Position numbers and translations under genes: made by a program
Part shown: in pieces, positions 49,301 to 62,624 of the stretch
Numbering within the stretch: position 1 is the stretch's first letter
Layout: each line of letters opens with the position of its first letter
Source: Orthonyx spaldingii
Taxonomy: Eukaryota; Chordata; Aves; Passeriformes; Orthonychidae
Reading direction: 5' to 3'
Assembly: GCA_013397795.1 (NCBI GenBank)
Contig: VZTJ01004171.1
Location: 1,231,316-1,295,315, forward strand
DNA length: 64,000 bases
Notes under the pieces: model-generated
Told to the model about the DNA's origin: nothing
What the model saw: only the letters and a program-made list of their open reading frames with translations
Database searches by the model: none

Positions 49301-52300
49301 ACAGGTGAACTAACAGGCAAAAGTAAACCACATCAGTTCTTTTGATTCATTATAGGCTGTACAAAGAAATCACATTTTGCCACAGATCTGCAAAAAGTGA
49401 CAGTGAGACTAAGTTGTAGTGACTGAACACATCAAAGATCAAAGTAAAAATAAGAAGCAAGTATCTTGCAGTGTCAGAGTTTAAAGTGTGGGTTTTTTCA
49501 AAATAATCTGCAAAGACAGGTCAAATGTTACTGGTCTTAAAAAAACCCTGTGTATCCAATCTGGAAACTCAGTTCTGCTGAGCAGCAGTAGATAGAACAG
49601 GATCTTCAAGCTCACATCAGCCAACTTGAAAAGCTTATTTCAGCTCTAATGGACCTTTCCAAGCATGTGCTATGCACTGGAGCATGTATCAGCAAAATCA
49701 TCCACAACTCTACACAGCATTCCAAACAAGGAAATAAAAAGGGCAAGCAGCAGGGCTTATCTTCTCCTTTAACCAGACATACATACCTTACAATTAGCAT
49801 GCCTATGGTTCACAGAGGTGAAAAAGTAACAAAACACAACAAACATAATTCTCCTCCTAAAAGAGCGCTCCTCCAGCAGCACTATGATCTCCTGGCTCCT
49901 GTAGGTCCATTGCCAGAAGCAGATCAAAATCTCATTTGTGTCACAGAGGCATAGTTTTGTGAAACCACGCATGCCAAAGCCTAAGAAATATTGTGCAAAA
50001 GTCAAACTGCATCTTTTCTGAGGAAGAATTGCTGGCACACTGTGTATTGTTAATACATAGCAGTAACACAGAAATCTGTGCATGTGCCCCTTATACAGAA
50101 ACAAAACCAGTACAGATGTTTGCTATCAGTGCAAACCTGCACCCTTTTACGTACATCATCTTCAGCCATGCACAGGAAGTTCAACAACTATCCTTGAGTG
50201 AGGAAAAACATACGGTTCACATGTATCCCTTAAACCCATGAGAAACACTGCTCTGCAGGGGTTAATGCACTAAGGACTCAGCTGAATCAAAATCTGTATT
50301 TGAATTTCCTATAGAGGTTGTGGGATCTTGACTACCCAATTCCTCCCTAATTTCTCAAAACAGAGCCTATGCATGCCAACTATACACAGACATGTTTACA
50401 GATCTTAGTGTTCCAGCTATTTGCGTGTGGAAAGCAAATCTTTAATAGTATTTATTCCGTAACTTTAACCACACAAATCCATTAACACTGACTTTCATTA
50501 ACACAGCATGGAATTATATTCAGTGTGAGGGTGTGATAGTCTCATAAGGACCCTAAATTACTGTAACTTGTAAGTCAAGCCAAAAGCGAAGAATGTGTTG
50601 GTGATGACTTCTAAATGATAATTCTTCAGTCCTTCTTACCAGGACTACAATTTGGCATCACTTGCCCGTTGTTTCAGAGTGCTACATTTCTCAAAATGAA
50701 ACCTAGACCATAGAAGTCTGGTCAGGTGAAAGTTGTTGGTGTGAAGTAAATTGTATTGTCTGTCAGAGAAGTATGTATTGCATCTTGCAATTTTTCAATT
50801 ATGTATTTAACTCTCTACTAATTATTTGATGAATCAGAAACAAAAAAAGATATTGCATAGTATTTTAGTGTCATCTGCCACATTAATTATGATTGCTCTC
50901 CTTTGAAGACACACCTACTGCATTTCTGAATGTTTCTTCAAGACAAGATCAGCTGAATAAATAACTTCTTTAGGAAACAAGTGGATAATGCTCTCTTCCA
51001 TCTGCTTTTGAAACTTCAGTCACCTTCTAGCTTGCATAGTATGAGAAAATACATCTGACAAAGGTTGCTGCAATCTAAGAAATTAATGCCAGGAGTCTTG
51101 GAATTGTTTAAAACTGAAATAAAAATCTAGATATCAATTCCTCAAAGCACAGGCTTCTCCTTAGGGCCAGTCAAAATCTCACTAAAATTAATATGAATTT
51201 AGTGATTTGCTTTAATATCTGCCTTTCATAACTATTTTTCATGTAATATGAGCACAACCACATTTTTAATTCAGTGGAATATACCCTATTTCTCTTACCA
51301 GTTCCAGGAAAGGATCAGAGATATTACATGATCAATATGATGTACTTAGCTGTGATTTTATCGTCTCTCCATTTCTGCTGCCCTGTGGAATGTGCAGAGA
51401 AGTTAATTCCTGTAATGAGGAGAACAATCTAAAATTAGTAGGGAATAGAAGGTAAACAACTATTGTTAAATTCAGTGTATGTTCATAAGGCTATGGTTTC
51501 TATCTAGTCGCTTGAATGCTCTGGTTCAGCAGACACCCTGTCATCAGTCTGCTTTTTCAGCAATTCAAATAGAGGACATCACCACTGATGTAACTGGGTA
51601 TATATCACATAATTGCTCTAGGACAGCATACTCTATAGATTTAGTACATGACTCTATACATGTTACTGGGTTATTAACAAAAAAAACATTAATCACTGTG
51701 ACAGACAGAAAACAGCACTATTCTCACGCTCTAAACTGAGACATCAAACAGACCCATTGCTAATTAAGATGATGACAGCCAGAAATTAAATTCTAAAGAC
51801 TCTGTGTATTCCTCACTTCTAAAAATTATTCCTCACTGTCTTACCCTATTCCTTCTCACAAATCTGGTAGTAAAGCATTAAGCAGCCTCTTCTGTGATTC
51901 TGCTGAGCAGTTTCTTCTTAACAGACACAATAATGATGACAAATCAGAGAGAAGAAAGTGGTTATTAAGCTATTAGAAGCTGAATGCACACTGTTTGAGC
52001 ACATCCAGCATTTATCTAGCTTTAACTTGCTTTTCTAAGCCAGGAATAGAAAATGATATGGAGCAGAAAATGTAAATCATCAATGATGTAATAGTGACCT
52101 GTGTGATACCTTGGAAGGGCTTAAGCATGCCTTCAGATTTACTTAACAAAAAACCCCATTGTCCTATCCTGACATATGAATTGCTGCTTACTTTCTTCAC
52201 GGCTTTCCAGCATACATTAACCCTCTCCGTTATGTAACACTGCATAGGCACTCATATCTCTATCTGAAAGGATGCAGCAATATTTACCTGCATGTGGCTG

Positions 52301-52802
52301 TACAGCCAGCAGGAGGATGGGGCTGAATACTAAGTTCTATTTTCTTAAATAACTTGTAAGAAATACTCGGCTATAGTACCACTGAATTCTTCCTGGTGTT
52401 TGTAGAGGGGAAAATGTAAAAAAGGCAAAAGGCAAGCACACTGTGCTTCCAGAGTGATTTATCGTAGGAACTTGACAAACTTCAGTGCAAAGGCACCCAG
52501 CAGTGGATTAAATTACTCTGGATGATTTCTCTTTGGCTTGCCAAAAGGGGAATGAATATGATGAGGAAACTGACACATATGTACCTGGAAGGAGGAAATA
52601 CAGAGACAGAGCAGGATGGAAGAGCTTGCCGGGAGATCTGCAAATCCAAATAGAGCAGATGTGAACAAAGCTGTCCTGAAAACCAGATGGTACCAAGAAA
52701 CAAGAAGTGAATCCAGAGAAACAGCTGAGGTGAACCTCTTTCCAGAGATAACCCCTTGCTTGTCTCATTGAGTAGATTAATGAGCTATGACAAGTATTAT
52801 TT
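43376..52802. other. Long non-coding stretch
   Basis: Two GC-richer patches (about 43800-44340 and 44880-45240) carry overlapping ORFs, including a 180-codon minus-strand ORF at 44802-45344, the longest in the window not antisense to a transposon. Its translation is rich in Cys, Ser, Pro and Leu, resembles no family and has ORFs open opposite it on the + strand, so I do not call it a gene. The remainder (about 46-52.8 kb) is AT-rich and featureless. Confidence 0.5.
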
Positions 52803-52816
52803 AAAAAAAAAAAAAA
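52803..52816. repeat. Poly(A) tract
   Basis: Run of 14 A. Confidence 0.85.
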
Positions 52817-54302
52817 TCTTTATTGGGGGAAATCTGGAATGTTAATTTTTTTGCTGTTTTCTGAAGTTTGAGGCTTGTGTGTCTGCTGAGTCATGCTTTG
52901 AAACAAGCTTTTATCAAAAGTAGTTATTGTTGGGGGGGTTTAGACAAAATATTTTGATAATGTGCTTTGCATATGTTCCAATAACCATTTCAAAACAAAC
53001 TATCACTGACATTTTCAGGAGGTGAAGTGTTGGAAAAGCCCAGCTTTTCCCACAACTCTTGTTTTGCTCTCGAAGGAACCCATGCTGGAATGAAAACACT
53101 TTTCTTATCAAGCTTCAAAAAGCTCATCTGACAATTTGGGGAGTTCACTATTACTGGACATGGTGATTCATTCATTAAAAAAAACCCACTCAAACACAAA
53201 GGGTATCCCACAGGGAAAAATACTGCATGCGTGTCAGACGTAATTTGAAGCAGTGACTTTCTTACCTTGGTTAAACATTCATAGGAGGAAGTCTGAGCAG
53301 AAAAGTGACCTCTTCAGTCTTTTTGACCAAAGACTGCACCTGTTTTGAAATAAATGACTTGGTAGCATACATAGCATATCTTTTTCTGAGGATAGGCATC
53401 TTTTCTTCATTTTTCTCATGTTGAAATTGGCCTTTTCAACCTGCCTACATTTTGCAACTTGGTTTTACTTTATTTCCATGACTGTGTAAAAAAAGAGTTA
53501 CAATGTAGTTGAAACTATAATTTCATTGATGTTGTTTTCATAAGTCAATGTTGAATTAACTGCAGGCTGACAAAAAAGACATAACAGAAGAAAAAGGAGT
53601 TCTGTCTTCAGCTAACTTAATATACAATTACAACAGTATGGTGAGAAAGAAACACTACAATGAAAGTGTTCAAATAGTCAAAACAACAATGTACAAATTT
53701 CTGCATGAAGACATCAAAACCCATCACAGGTAATCTTGGACTCAAACTACAAGTACAGGGCAGATAAGTGAAAACATCCTCCACCAGAACATTAATAACA
53801 AGGTACATTCAGTTTTAAAAGACCCACAAGAAGAAAAATATGAGAAAACTCTTAATGCTTCTCATAGCAATGAAACAGCTACTTAAATGGAAAAATGAAA
53901 ACTTAAAAAACAAATGGAGTGTAACTTTGATTAAGGATTTGTTTTTCAAAGGCATTCATCTATGTTATATGCCTGGTGGACTTCAGTCCCTGTAGTGCAG
54001 CATGTTCAGATTCAAGATCAGATTTTAGGGAGTACATGATGTTTTGATTGGGAACTGGATACAAAGAGACTCCTTCAAATAAAAACCAAAATAAAGACAT
54101 TGACAGGAGGAATTTGGTTGTGGTTTCACAGGCAGCCCAGATAGTCTAGAAGCTCACTGACCAAGCCAGGGCTGCTGCTCTTCTCCCCACCAAATTTTCC
54201 CACTGCAGCCCCAGCCTCAGCCTTGCCCCTATCGCAGGCTTCCCCACTGCTCCTTCCCTCCATTGCCCCTTCCTTCCACTGCCATGACTCACCAGAAGGC
54301 AG
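52817..54302. other. Non-coding stretch
   Basis: AT-rich, ORFs below 75 codons, no repeat recognised. Confidence 0.6.
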
Positions 54303-54327
54303 AAACAAACAAACAAACAAAAAAAAC
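54303..54327. repeat. (AAAC)n simple repeat
   Basis: Four AAAC-type units leading into a short A-run. Confidence 0.8.
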
Positions 54328-57152
54328 AGTTCTAATTTCCTTTTTATTTTTTAACTTTTTCCTACTTTGGGGCCACTTTAGTAAGCTAAATCAGCTAACA
54401 AAGTGACCCAGCAAGTGCCAGAGGCTGCACAAGGAGAGCCCTGGGAGCACATGGCATGAAGGAGGTGCTGTGGAAGGTTCTCCTGCTCCCAGGATGATAC
54501 CAAGCTCCATCCACTGGATTTAACAGTGAGGGTGCCACTGACTCCACCAGGTTGTTGATTGGTCCCACACTTGATGGGACTCATATTGTAAAGCCCATAT
54601 TCACTCCACGTGTGCCAGTGCACGCTGTTGTAGATAACTGTACGGAGCAGCCAGGCTCCTCTTTGATGGTACACTGGATGCCTCTATCAGGGAATCAATG
54701 GAGCTTGTGCCAAATTTGTCATAAGGAATAACCTATGAAAAGTCACAAGCCTCATATCTTCCTCTTGCCTACAATGTTATTTACCTAGAAGACTGATCCT
54801 ATGAGTCTTTCGGCTCATTCCCTGGTTGCCCACACAGCCAGGTAAGGACGTCAAGATGCAGTAGGAGTTTGCTCCTAAAGAGGAGCCTCTTAACTTTAGG
54901 CCAGAGCAGCCTCTCTGAAACCAGAGACCATCCTTCATTTCATGGAGAATTTCAAGCTTCAGAAAGTTAATTACAGACAAGGTAAGAACGAGCAGTGGTG
55001 GCACCAGTCAAACCCTGAGCTGCGCTCTGGATTTATAAACAGGTCCTGCACTCAATTAATGCTCTCCCCTTTACCATGCAGAAGTTTGATCAAGTGAAGA
55101 AAGAGACTGAGTAATGCAATGCTGCACACTGTAGCACTTTATTAGTTTTTTCACACTGAACTGAGGACCTCATTAGTTATGTTAATTTAGAACTAATAGC
55201 ACATTTGTCATAACGGCTGCTCCTTTCCTGAATGTTTTACATAAAATTCACAAGTTTCATATTGCAGTATGCCAAAAAAAAAAGTGAGAAATGCTTTTCC
55301 TGCTCTCGAGAAATCTTTCTCTTATTAGGTTGGCCATTTTTCTGCCTAGATACTGAACTGGAAAGATTTTTTCTTGGTTAGAATAAAAGATACCAGAAGT
55401 ACCCATTCTTCTGGGTTTGAAAGTGCTTATTAGCAAATCTGTTCTAACCACTGATAAGATGTCCCATAGTTATTCGTAAATCTGAGGATACTAAACAATA
55501 TACAAATGTGCCCACTGGTTTGAATAATCAAGAGGCTGGTGAAGGGGAAGCTACTAAAACAGTGATGTACATTAATTACATTAGTAATCACAAAATATAA
55601 ACCCCAAAGTCAAGGCATATTTCCCTCATTTTGTTTTGTGCACGGTATTTACACCACCAAGACAGTAACTGTCAAAACCAGCTTCCATTCCTGCTTGCTC
55701 TTTTAAAGATTTATCAAGGATTTCCTGCTTCTAAGAAAAGCTACCTGTGGCAGCCCTTTCACCCAAGCCTTCACAGGCCCTTGCATTCAGAGAGGGCATT
55801 TAAAGATATGATGAAAAATACATAGCACATGCCTAGTCCAAAGCTTCTACGCAACCTCATGTGCTAATCACAGTAGTCAACTTTAAGAACAGATTTGTTC
55901 CAGTAAAGTGCTGGTGTTATTACAGGAAGAGGACACACTGTTGTAGATCACATAACACTTGACAAATATTAACATAAACTGCACATACATACCCCCACAA
56001 GCCCCTCTTTACACTAGACTATGAAACTTCTAGAGAGAATGAAGTGCCTCAGGTACAGAAAGAGCCTGGCTGAGCCAAGAAGAGATTCCACATGCTAGCT
56101 GCCATTTGACTGCTCAGCATCCCAAGCCTCTCTTCTAAAATCCCATTGGGCAGTGTTATCTGAGTAAACCTAGGGTGAAAGCAGCAGGCATGGCTCCCGC
56201 ACTCGATAAAAATTTACAGATGAATAGGTAAAAGAACCCAACAAAATGAAAAACTATGCTTGCAAACTTTCAAAAAGTGAGTTAAAGGCTCTTTGAGAAA
56301 GAGAAAGGAGGCACAAACACCCAACATGATGACTGTGGTCAGAGAAAAGAAAGAAGTCTGGAGACAAGTCTCTGTGCTCTGCCTAGGTGTCCTAACAAAC
56401 ATTTGGCTTAACATAAAGTGCATAAGCCCTTCTTCATGCACGGACTGCAACCCAGAACTGTCTCCCCACGTGTATCCCTGTTTTCCCAGTTGAATGCCCT
56501 AGACACTCAGTATTGAGTCGCACACACTGGTAACTCCATCCACCTGCAACGAGTTTTACGTGACATGACACAGCTTCAGGAGAAGGGTGCTGCAAGTCAT
56601 GCTCCCCACGCTGTGCCCCAGCACATCTTTTCCCCTGTGGCTACAGCTTAGTTCAGTTTTGAGGCATACTGATTTTCTTTCTGAAAGAAAAATGCTCCTG
56701 TGGACACACAATATGATGGGCATGCTTAAAAACACCTCCTAGACTAAGAGTCCAAGAGAAAAACAACATGGCTGGATATTGTACGGGACAAGGCATGAGA
56801 GATGCTAAACTGTTCCCTCAACAGTGCACGGCAGAAGAGCTTCATGACCTGAGCTGCAGTCCAGCTCCAAAAGCCACAGAAGTGTAGAAACCTGAGCAGG
56901 TATCTCGAGTCCCCAGTTCTGGCCTCAAGCAATGACTTTAGGTGCTGGACCTTTAAAAGCGGTGCTTTGGAACATAAATATACAGATAGGGGCTTTTTTA
57001 TCAAGATATAAATTTTTCTTAGAATGGTTACTTTGTTCTTTTATTATCTGTACATGAACTATGCAGGGCATTTGTTTAGGATCTGTAAAAATCTGTTTCC
57101 CATAAGCAGCTTGGCATTCTGTCTTTATTAACTACAACATTCATTGAGAATG
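54328..57152. other. Non-coding stretch
   Basis: A minus-strand ORF of 98 codons at 54378-54674 has an amino-acid mix close to that of real proteins, but matches nothing I know and has no clear splice sites. Otherwise nothing recognised. Confidence 0.5.
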
Positions 57153-57200
57153 AAAACATTGTACTATCAAACTTTGAGAGAAAACATTGTACTATCAAAA
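57153..57200. repeat. Short direct duplication
   Basis: The 19-base word AAAACATTGTACTATCAAA occurs at 57153 and again at 57181, 28 bases apart. It lies in an AT-rich, ORF-free block. Confidence 0.85.
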
Positions 57201-60200
57201 AGAATCATTATTACTTTAACTTTATCACACTGGGTGATTACAACTGAGATAATTAGAGGCTAATTTGAGAGGAACTGAAGGGGAAGTGTAAGCAGACCTA
57301 GAAGTTTATCAGAATGTGCCTGTATTTAAATCAGAAGTGCACAGAGTTTGATTTCTAGCAGATTTTTGCAACTCAAACAGGCATGAGAAGGAAAAACAAC
57401 ATAGAAAAATAAGGGGGAGAGGGGAATGGTGAAGGTAGCTTGGAGAAGAGCACGTTTGACCTGCTGGACAGGAGAGACCTTCTGCATGCATGAGCCTCCT
57501 GGCTCAGACATTGTGCTGCCCTCTCCCTCCAAGAAACCAAGCGTGAGCTCAGCGCCAGGACAAGCAGTCCCTGAGCAAGACCACACAGAGTGTGTTGAAA
57601 CAGGCTTTGCCTACCCGTGCTTCAAGGTGGCAGCCAGTGGCAGAGGTCTTTAGGAGGAGCAGGAGGAGAGACCCTGCCCTTAGCTGTGAGGGTGAGTTGG
57701 AGTGAAGCAGTAGGGCAGGCAGATCATAATCTTGCTAGTGGGAAAATTTTTAAAAAATTTATAATTAAAAAAAAATTAAAATTTTTAAAATAAAAGAAGA
57801 AAAAGAAAAATACAACTCAGACCTTGATATTAGGGGAAGATGATAACTCTAGGGCACAGATGGGGTCATCCAAATGAGAACATGGGCTGTTGGAGGGCAG
57901 GTTAGATACCCAAGCTCTTGCCAGAGGATATCATAGGAGGAGTGGGAACAACTTTTTCCAAACTCCCTCACCAAGTATGTACAGAGACCATGCTGCCTAG
58001 TCTAGGCTCTGAAGCAAACCCTCACCACCACCTCTCCAGGGAGAAAGAGGGAGACATCAGGCTATGCCATACGAGTCAAGCTGTGTTGCTTCCAGCATCC
58101 TCGGCAGCTGAAGCGTCTCCACATAGCTCTGTATTAAGGCACACAGGTGTATCTCTTGGCATAACCCACCACAAATACCCAGCTATGGCAGCTCCTGTGC
58201 CACCACTAATAATTGTCTCCTCTGTCATGAGATACAGTAGGGACTAACCCCTGGAATTCTTGCTTGCTATTGAACAGACCCCTTAGAAAATCTTATTGCT
58301 GACCTATGCAGGGGAGTCCCTCTGCTTCTGCAGGTACTCTCTGAACCTGTGGAGCAGAGGAGGGCTCTGCAGGCACAGACTTTACAGCAAAAAGCACCAC
58401 AAGTTGAGCTGGGTTTCACAGGGAATGGGGGATGCAGAACCATTTTTTCTGCTTCACTGTGCACTAGGAAATGTTTGGTACTATATTATTTTCCACCACG
58501 GCCCTCTCAGAAAATCTTCTTAATGGATTGCTTGCTTTGCCAGAATACCATACAACAGGTCAGCCATCACGTCAGTGAAATAAGCCATCACCAATAAAAA
58601 CACTCTTATGAGAGGATAATGGAAATTTATGGTAGGACTTCAGCTTATATGGCAGTGTAACTAAGAGAAGAATTAAACTAGAAAAAACAGTGCTTGGTTT
58701 TTCACACTCCTGACAAGTGATTGAGGCACTCCTGTTCACTTCCTCAGATAGGATTTCAGAAGGGGTTGAGTCTGTAGGAGCATTGGTGCCTCAGTTATGG
58801 GAGAGTGAACCCTGCCTGCTCTCCATCATCCCCAGAACGGTACTCCCATCTTGTATTGGCATCTTATATACCATCAGGTATTCTCCCAATTAATGACCAA
58901 AGCTAACTGAAAGAACATCCTTGTTTTCATTGCAAGGAGATTCAGAAAATAGACTTGAACAGGATGGGAATCAGGGACTCATTACTTATAGACCCAAGAC
59001 TCAGTAGTCTTTCTCCAGGAAAAAAGCCTTCCCATGCATATCTGCTGTGATAGACCTGTGACATGGGATTTTGCCAACTGCTTGACATTGCCTAAAAGAC
59101 AAAAAGACCAAGGGCATGAACTGACACACGAGCACTAGACACACTAATGTCTGGCAACTACCCCATCTCCATTTTCCTGCTTCCTGTTTAATAGGCCCTT
59201 TAGGGAAGTTTATTGCTGATCCATGCTAGAAAATTACTCATATAATAGAAACATCAGTATAGTATTGTTTCCCCAGTATAACTTCTTCTTTGGGAATTTC
59301 TGGATGCAATTATCCCTTGTGACTAATAAAAACAACGGCTTAATCACAAATATATGGTTAGAAATGTCATTTTATGATTAAACATAAAATGCCTGTTGTC
59401 TCAGCATTTCACATCAAATGGACTATTCTTCCTGGGAGCATCCAAAGGAATTTGAGGAGCAGAAATGGGGTAAGAATGACAGGAGCTAATTATCCTTTCC
59501 CCAAGAATTTTCCTGAATAAACATTTCAGGTCTGACCTTCATGACAGTCCTCAGATGCTTCTAAGACTTTCAGAATAATCTGAACTCCAAGGCTCCTTCA
59601 AACCCACCAGAAATTCAGGACATAAGCCTCTGCCTGATACAGGTCTACTGGCACCTCAGTCCCACTGCCATCCCTGTTCCCCATCCTCTCTCCAAATGAG
59701 CAGGAGCTGGGCTACAGCATGACCAAGGAAGCTGCTCAGCATTTGTCTCCTGGTTTCCAGTGGGGAATGGCAGCTCACAGAAAAACTACTCTGTAAAGGT
59801 TTGATTGGGCCATTATAATTTTGCAATTTTTTGGATGAAATCCACTTGATTTTATATATATGGTATACATATACCAAAAATTCTACATACACAGAAATGT
59901 AAAGGCAATGAGAAAGAAGAGAGTGAATACTGAGTTTTGAATCCCTATAAAATCCCCAAATTGCTCATTTTTAAACCCTTGTATTACACTAAAGTGAATA
60001 AAACTGCTTTACAGTCACACTAGCTTAGAAATAAGTGTTACCGGCAAAATATGGTGAGGCTCAATACTTTTCAAACCTCTGCACAAGTTCACCAGAAAAC
60101 AATCATAAGGTGCTAAGAATTTCTTTTCAAACTAATGTTAAACAACTAGTGCTCAGACAATCACAGGAACTGGCCTAAAATTTGAAAGCTCTGGTACTCA

Positions 60201-61879
60201 GCTGTTAGCACCAAACATCAGAGTCCTGAGCTCATAAAGTGAACAAATCCTGCTCTCCCCATCTACATGGAAGAGGATTCACTACAAATAACATAATATT
60301 GCCCACATTCATTGAAATGGAAGAGAATTCCCACATTACATCATCAAAATGCTTATTTTTATTGATTTAGAGAGTTTAAATATAATTCACTAATATTAAG
60401 ATATATTAAAAAAAAACTAAACCCCCTAGACCTCTAAACAAAAATAGCTGTTTTGAATGCCCTGTGAGATCACCAGAATCTACACATCTGAAGTGATGTT
60501 CTTTTCTTGCAACAAGCCAAGGCAGAACTAGACTACATGGGAACCACCAGAAAACTTGGATCTCGGTTCTCTTGTCCACTCAAAAATGGCCCCTGTGTTT
60601 GCAAGAGGGCAAAGCTGTCTCCTAGGTCTGAACACCAAAAATACAGAGGAAGCCCAGATACACTCTGAAACTTTGCGGCAGATGCTTTCCTTTAAAGTAC
60701 CATGTAGCACATTCACTTTGGGTTTTGAATTATTTACTACCAATACAGCTTAATTGTACTAAATTTGAAATCAACATACTACAAGTATTGAAGCAATTTC
60801 GGTCTTTCATTAGTCTTTAGACAACATCACTGTAAGCACTGGCACCAGCTTCAGTATAAGCAGAATGCACATTTCTATATGTACTCTAAATTAAATATGT
60901 ATGAGAGCCTGAGAACCACAATGACAATTACTGCACCTTGGAATGAGACTTGGAATATTTTGTCTGGCAGAGTTCAAAAGGCTTTTCAGCTGAGAGCAGC
61001 TGTAGCTTGGTTAGCTCAAGAATGGATTGATTGCAATTCATAACTTGGAATATGGATTAATGCAATATTTATGGAAAACTGCGTGTGCAGAGCTCCATAT
61101 GGCCCGTGAAGCTCTGAAAGCATTTTGCTTCAGGGAAAAATCATGTCACCAGAATGCATTTGCCTTTACTGTGTCCAAGTTATGAAGGAAGGAAGCTATT
61201 TTCCTTGCTTAGTTGGTATGCAGATTGTAGAGTCTTAAACTCCCTTCACCCCTACCTAAGGAGGCTAGAAGAGACTTCTGTTCCTAGAGCAGGAGACCTT
61301 TTTATTTGTGCCCTGCAGACCACAAGATGCTTTATCTCTATCTAGAACATCCTAACAAATCCTCTAAGATAACTCTCAAGATCAGACTTTGTCAAAATTG
61401 ACAATAATCAGGACCTACTCACAGTCCAGGTGGACTCAACAGTAAAAAGGCCACCACAGACCAAACACACCTGTCTGTTTTGTACAGTATGAATAAACAC
61501 TTTGGCTGCTGAATAAGACATCAGGCAAGCTCAAACTCAGGCATATGAGGTGAATGCAAAGAGAACAGGCAGACTGCAGCATTTACTGTCTTCTATCAGA
61601 CTGAAGAGAGCATTACAACCTCCCTTATGCTGAGTACCAGGGGAAAGCCAGCCAAACTCCCACAATTACTTGTTTGGCATCTGCTTTCTTGTTCTGTGCT
61701 ACTGAAGATGATAAACTCAAGACTGAACAGCATATTTGGCAGGACTCAGTTGGGGAGTCAAAATGTGGACAAAAAAGATGTGATGTCAAATTGCACTCCT
61801 AGCTGAGTCCCCATTCTTCACATGGCTTTGTTTCAAAACACTTCAGGAAAATATTTTTAGAAAAGCAGAAATTGTCCTA
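57201..61879. other. Long non-coding stretch
   Basis: It contains an A/T-only-like tract at about 57745-57810 with inverted symmetry (AAATTTTTAAAAAATTT), a GC-richer patch at about 57470-57700, a small near-palindrome GGTATACATATACC at about 59860, and an AT-balanced block at about 60900-61120 that resembles conserved non-coding DNA. No exon or transposon supported. Confidence 0.5.
57745..57810. repeat. AT-rich low-complexity tract
   Basis: Runs of A and T with local self-complementarity, grading into an A/G-rich segment. Confidence 0.8.
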
Positions 61880-62624
61880 GATCGCAGAATGATTGCTGTT
61901 GGAAGAGACCTCTGGAGGTCACCTTGTCCAACACCATTTCTCAAACAGGGCCACGTACAGCTGGTTGCCCATGGCCATGTCCAGTATGTTTTGAATACCT
62001 CCAAGGATGGAGACTTCACGGCCTCTTTGGGCAAACTCTGTCAGTGCTCATTCATTCTCACAATAGAAGAGTTCCTTTTTATGTTCACACGGCACCTCCT
62101 GTGTTTCAGTTTGTGACCATTGTCTCTAGTCCTGTCACTCAGCACCACTGGGAAAAGCCTGTCTCTGTGTTCTATGGACTCTCCCTTCAAGCACTGATGA
62201 GATCCTCTCCAAAACTTCTCCAGGCTGAAAAGTGGCAGCTCTTTCAGCCATTTCTCACAGGAGGAGAGTTCCAGTCCTTTCATCATCTTCATGATCCTTT
62301 GCTGGATTCTCTTCAGTGTGTCCATGTCTCTTTTGTACCAGGGAGCCCAGAGCTGGACACAGCACTCATGGTGAGGCCTAACCAGTGTGGAGTAGGGGAC
62401 AAGGATCACCCTCCTGATCTGCTGGCAATAACTCTCCTAATGCAACCCAGGGTGCATTTCATGGTCTTTACCACAAGCACACATTGATGGCTCCCCAGGT
62501 CTTTCTCTGCCAAGCTGCTTTCTACCTGGGTGGCCCACAACATGTACCAGTTCCCAAGAGGTTTCTTCCCCAGGTGCAGGTATTTGCACTTTCCCTGGCT
62601 GAACTTCGTGAGGTTCCTGGACAA
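61880..62624 (-). mobile_element. CR1 LINE, ORF2 C-terminus plus 3' UTR
   Basis: On the minus strand two adjoining reading frames (62624-62406 and 62409-62041) match the end of CR1 ORF2. The first has NLTKFSQGKCKYLHLGKK, ESSLAEKDLGS and LGCIRRVIASRS; the second has LVRPHHECCVQLWAP, SLEKFWRG and LSDRTRDNGHKLKHRR before its stop. A frameshift at about 62406-62412 separates them. The 3' UTR follows down to 61880, where the + strand shows TCGCAGAATGATTGCTGTTG, the reverse complement of the CR1 end. The copy is 5'-truncated, lacks the catalytic RT core and endonuclease, and is inactive. Confidence 0.93.
62041..62624 (-). pseudogene. CR1 ORF2 3' part (RT thumb/C-terminal region), frameshifted
   Basis: In its intact form this protein is the CR1 endonuclease-reverse transcriptase that copies LINE RNA at the target site. 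Only about 190 C-terminal residues remain here, in two frames. The 187-codon + strand ORF at 61924-62487 lies antisense to this segment and is not a gene. Confidence 0.88.

Noticed and set aside
61924..62487. 187-codon + strand ORF, the longest in the window
   Set aside because: It is antisense to a CR1 copy whose minus strand encodes recognisable ORF2 sequence.
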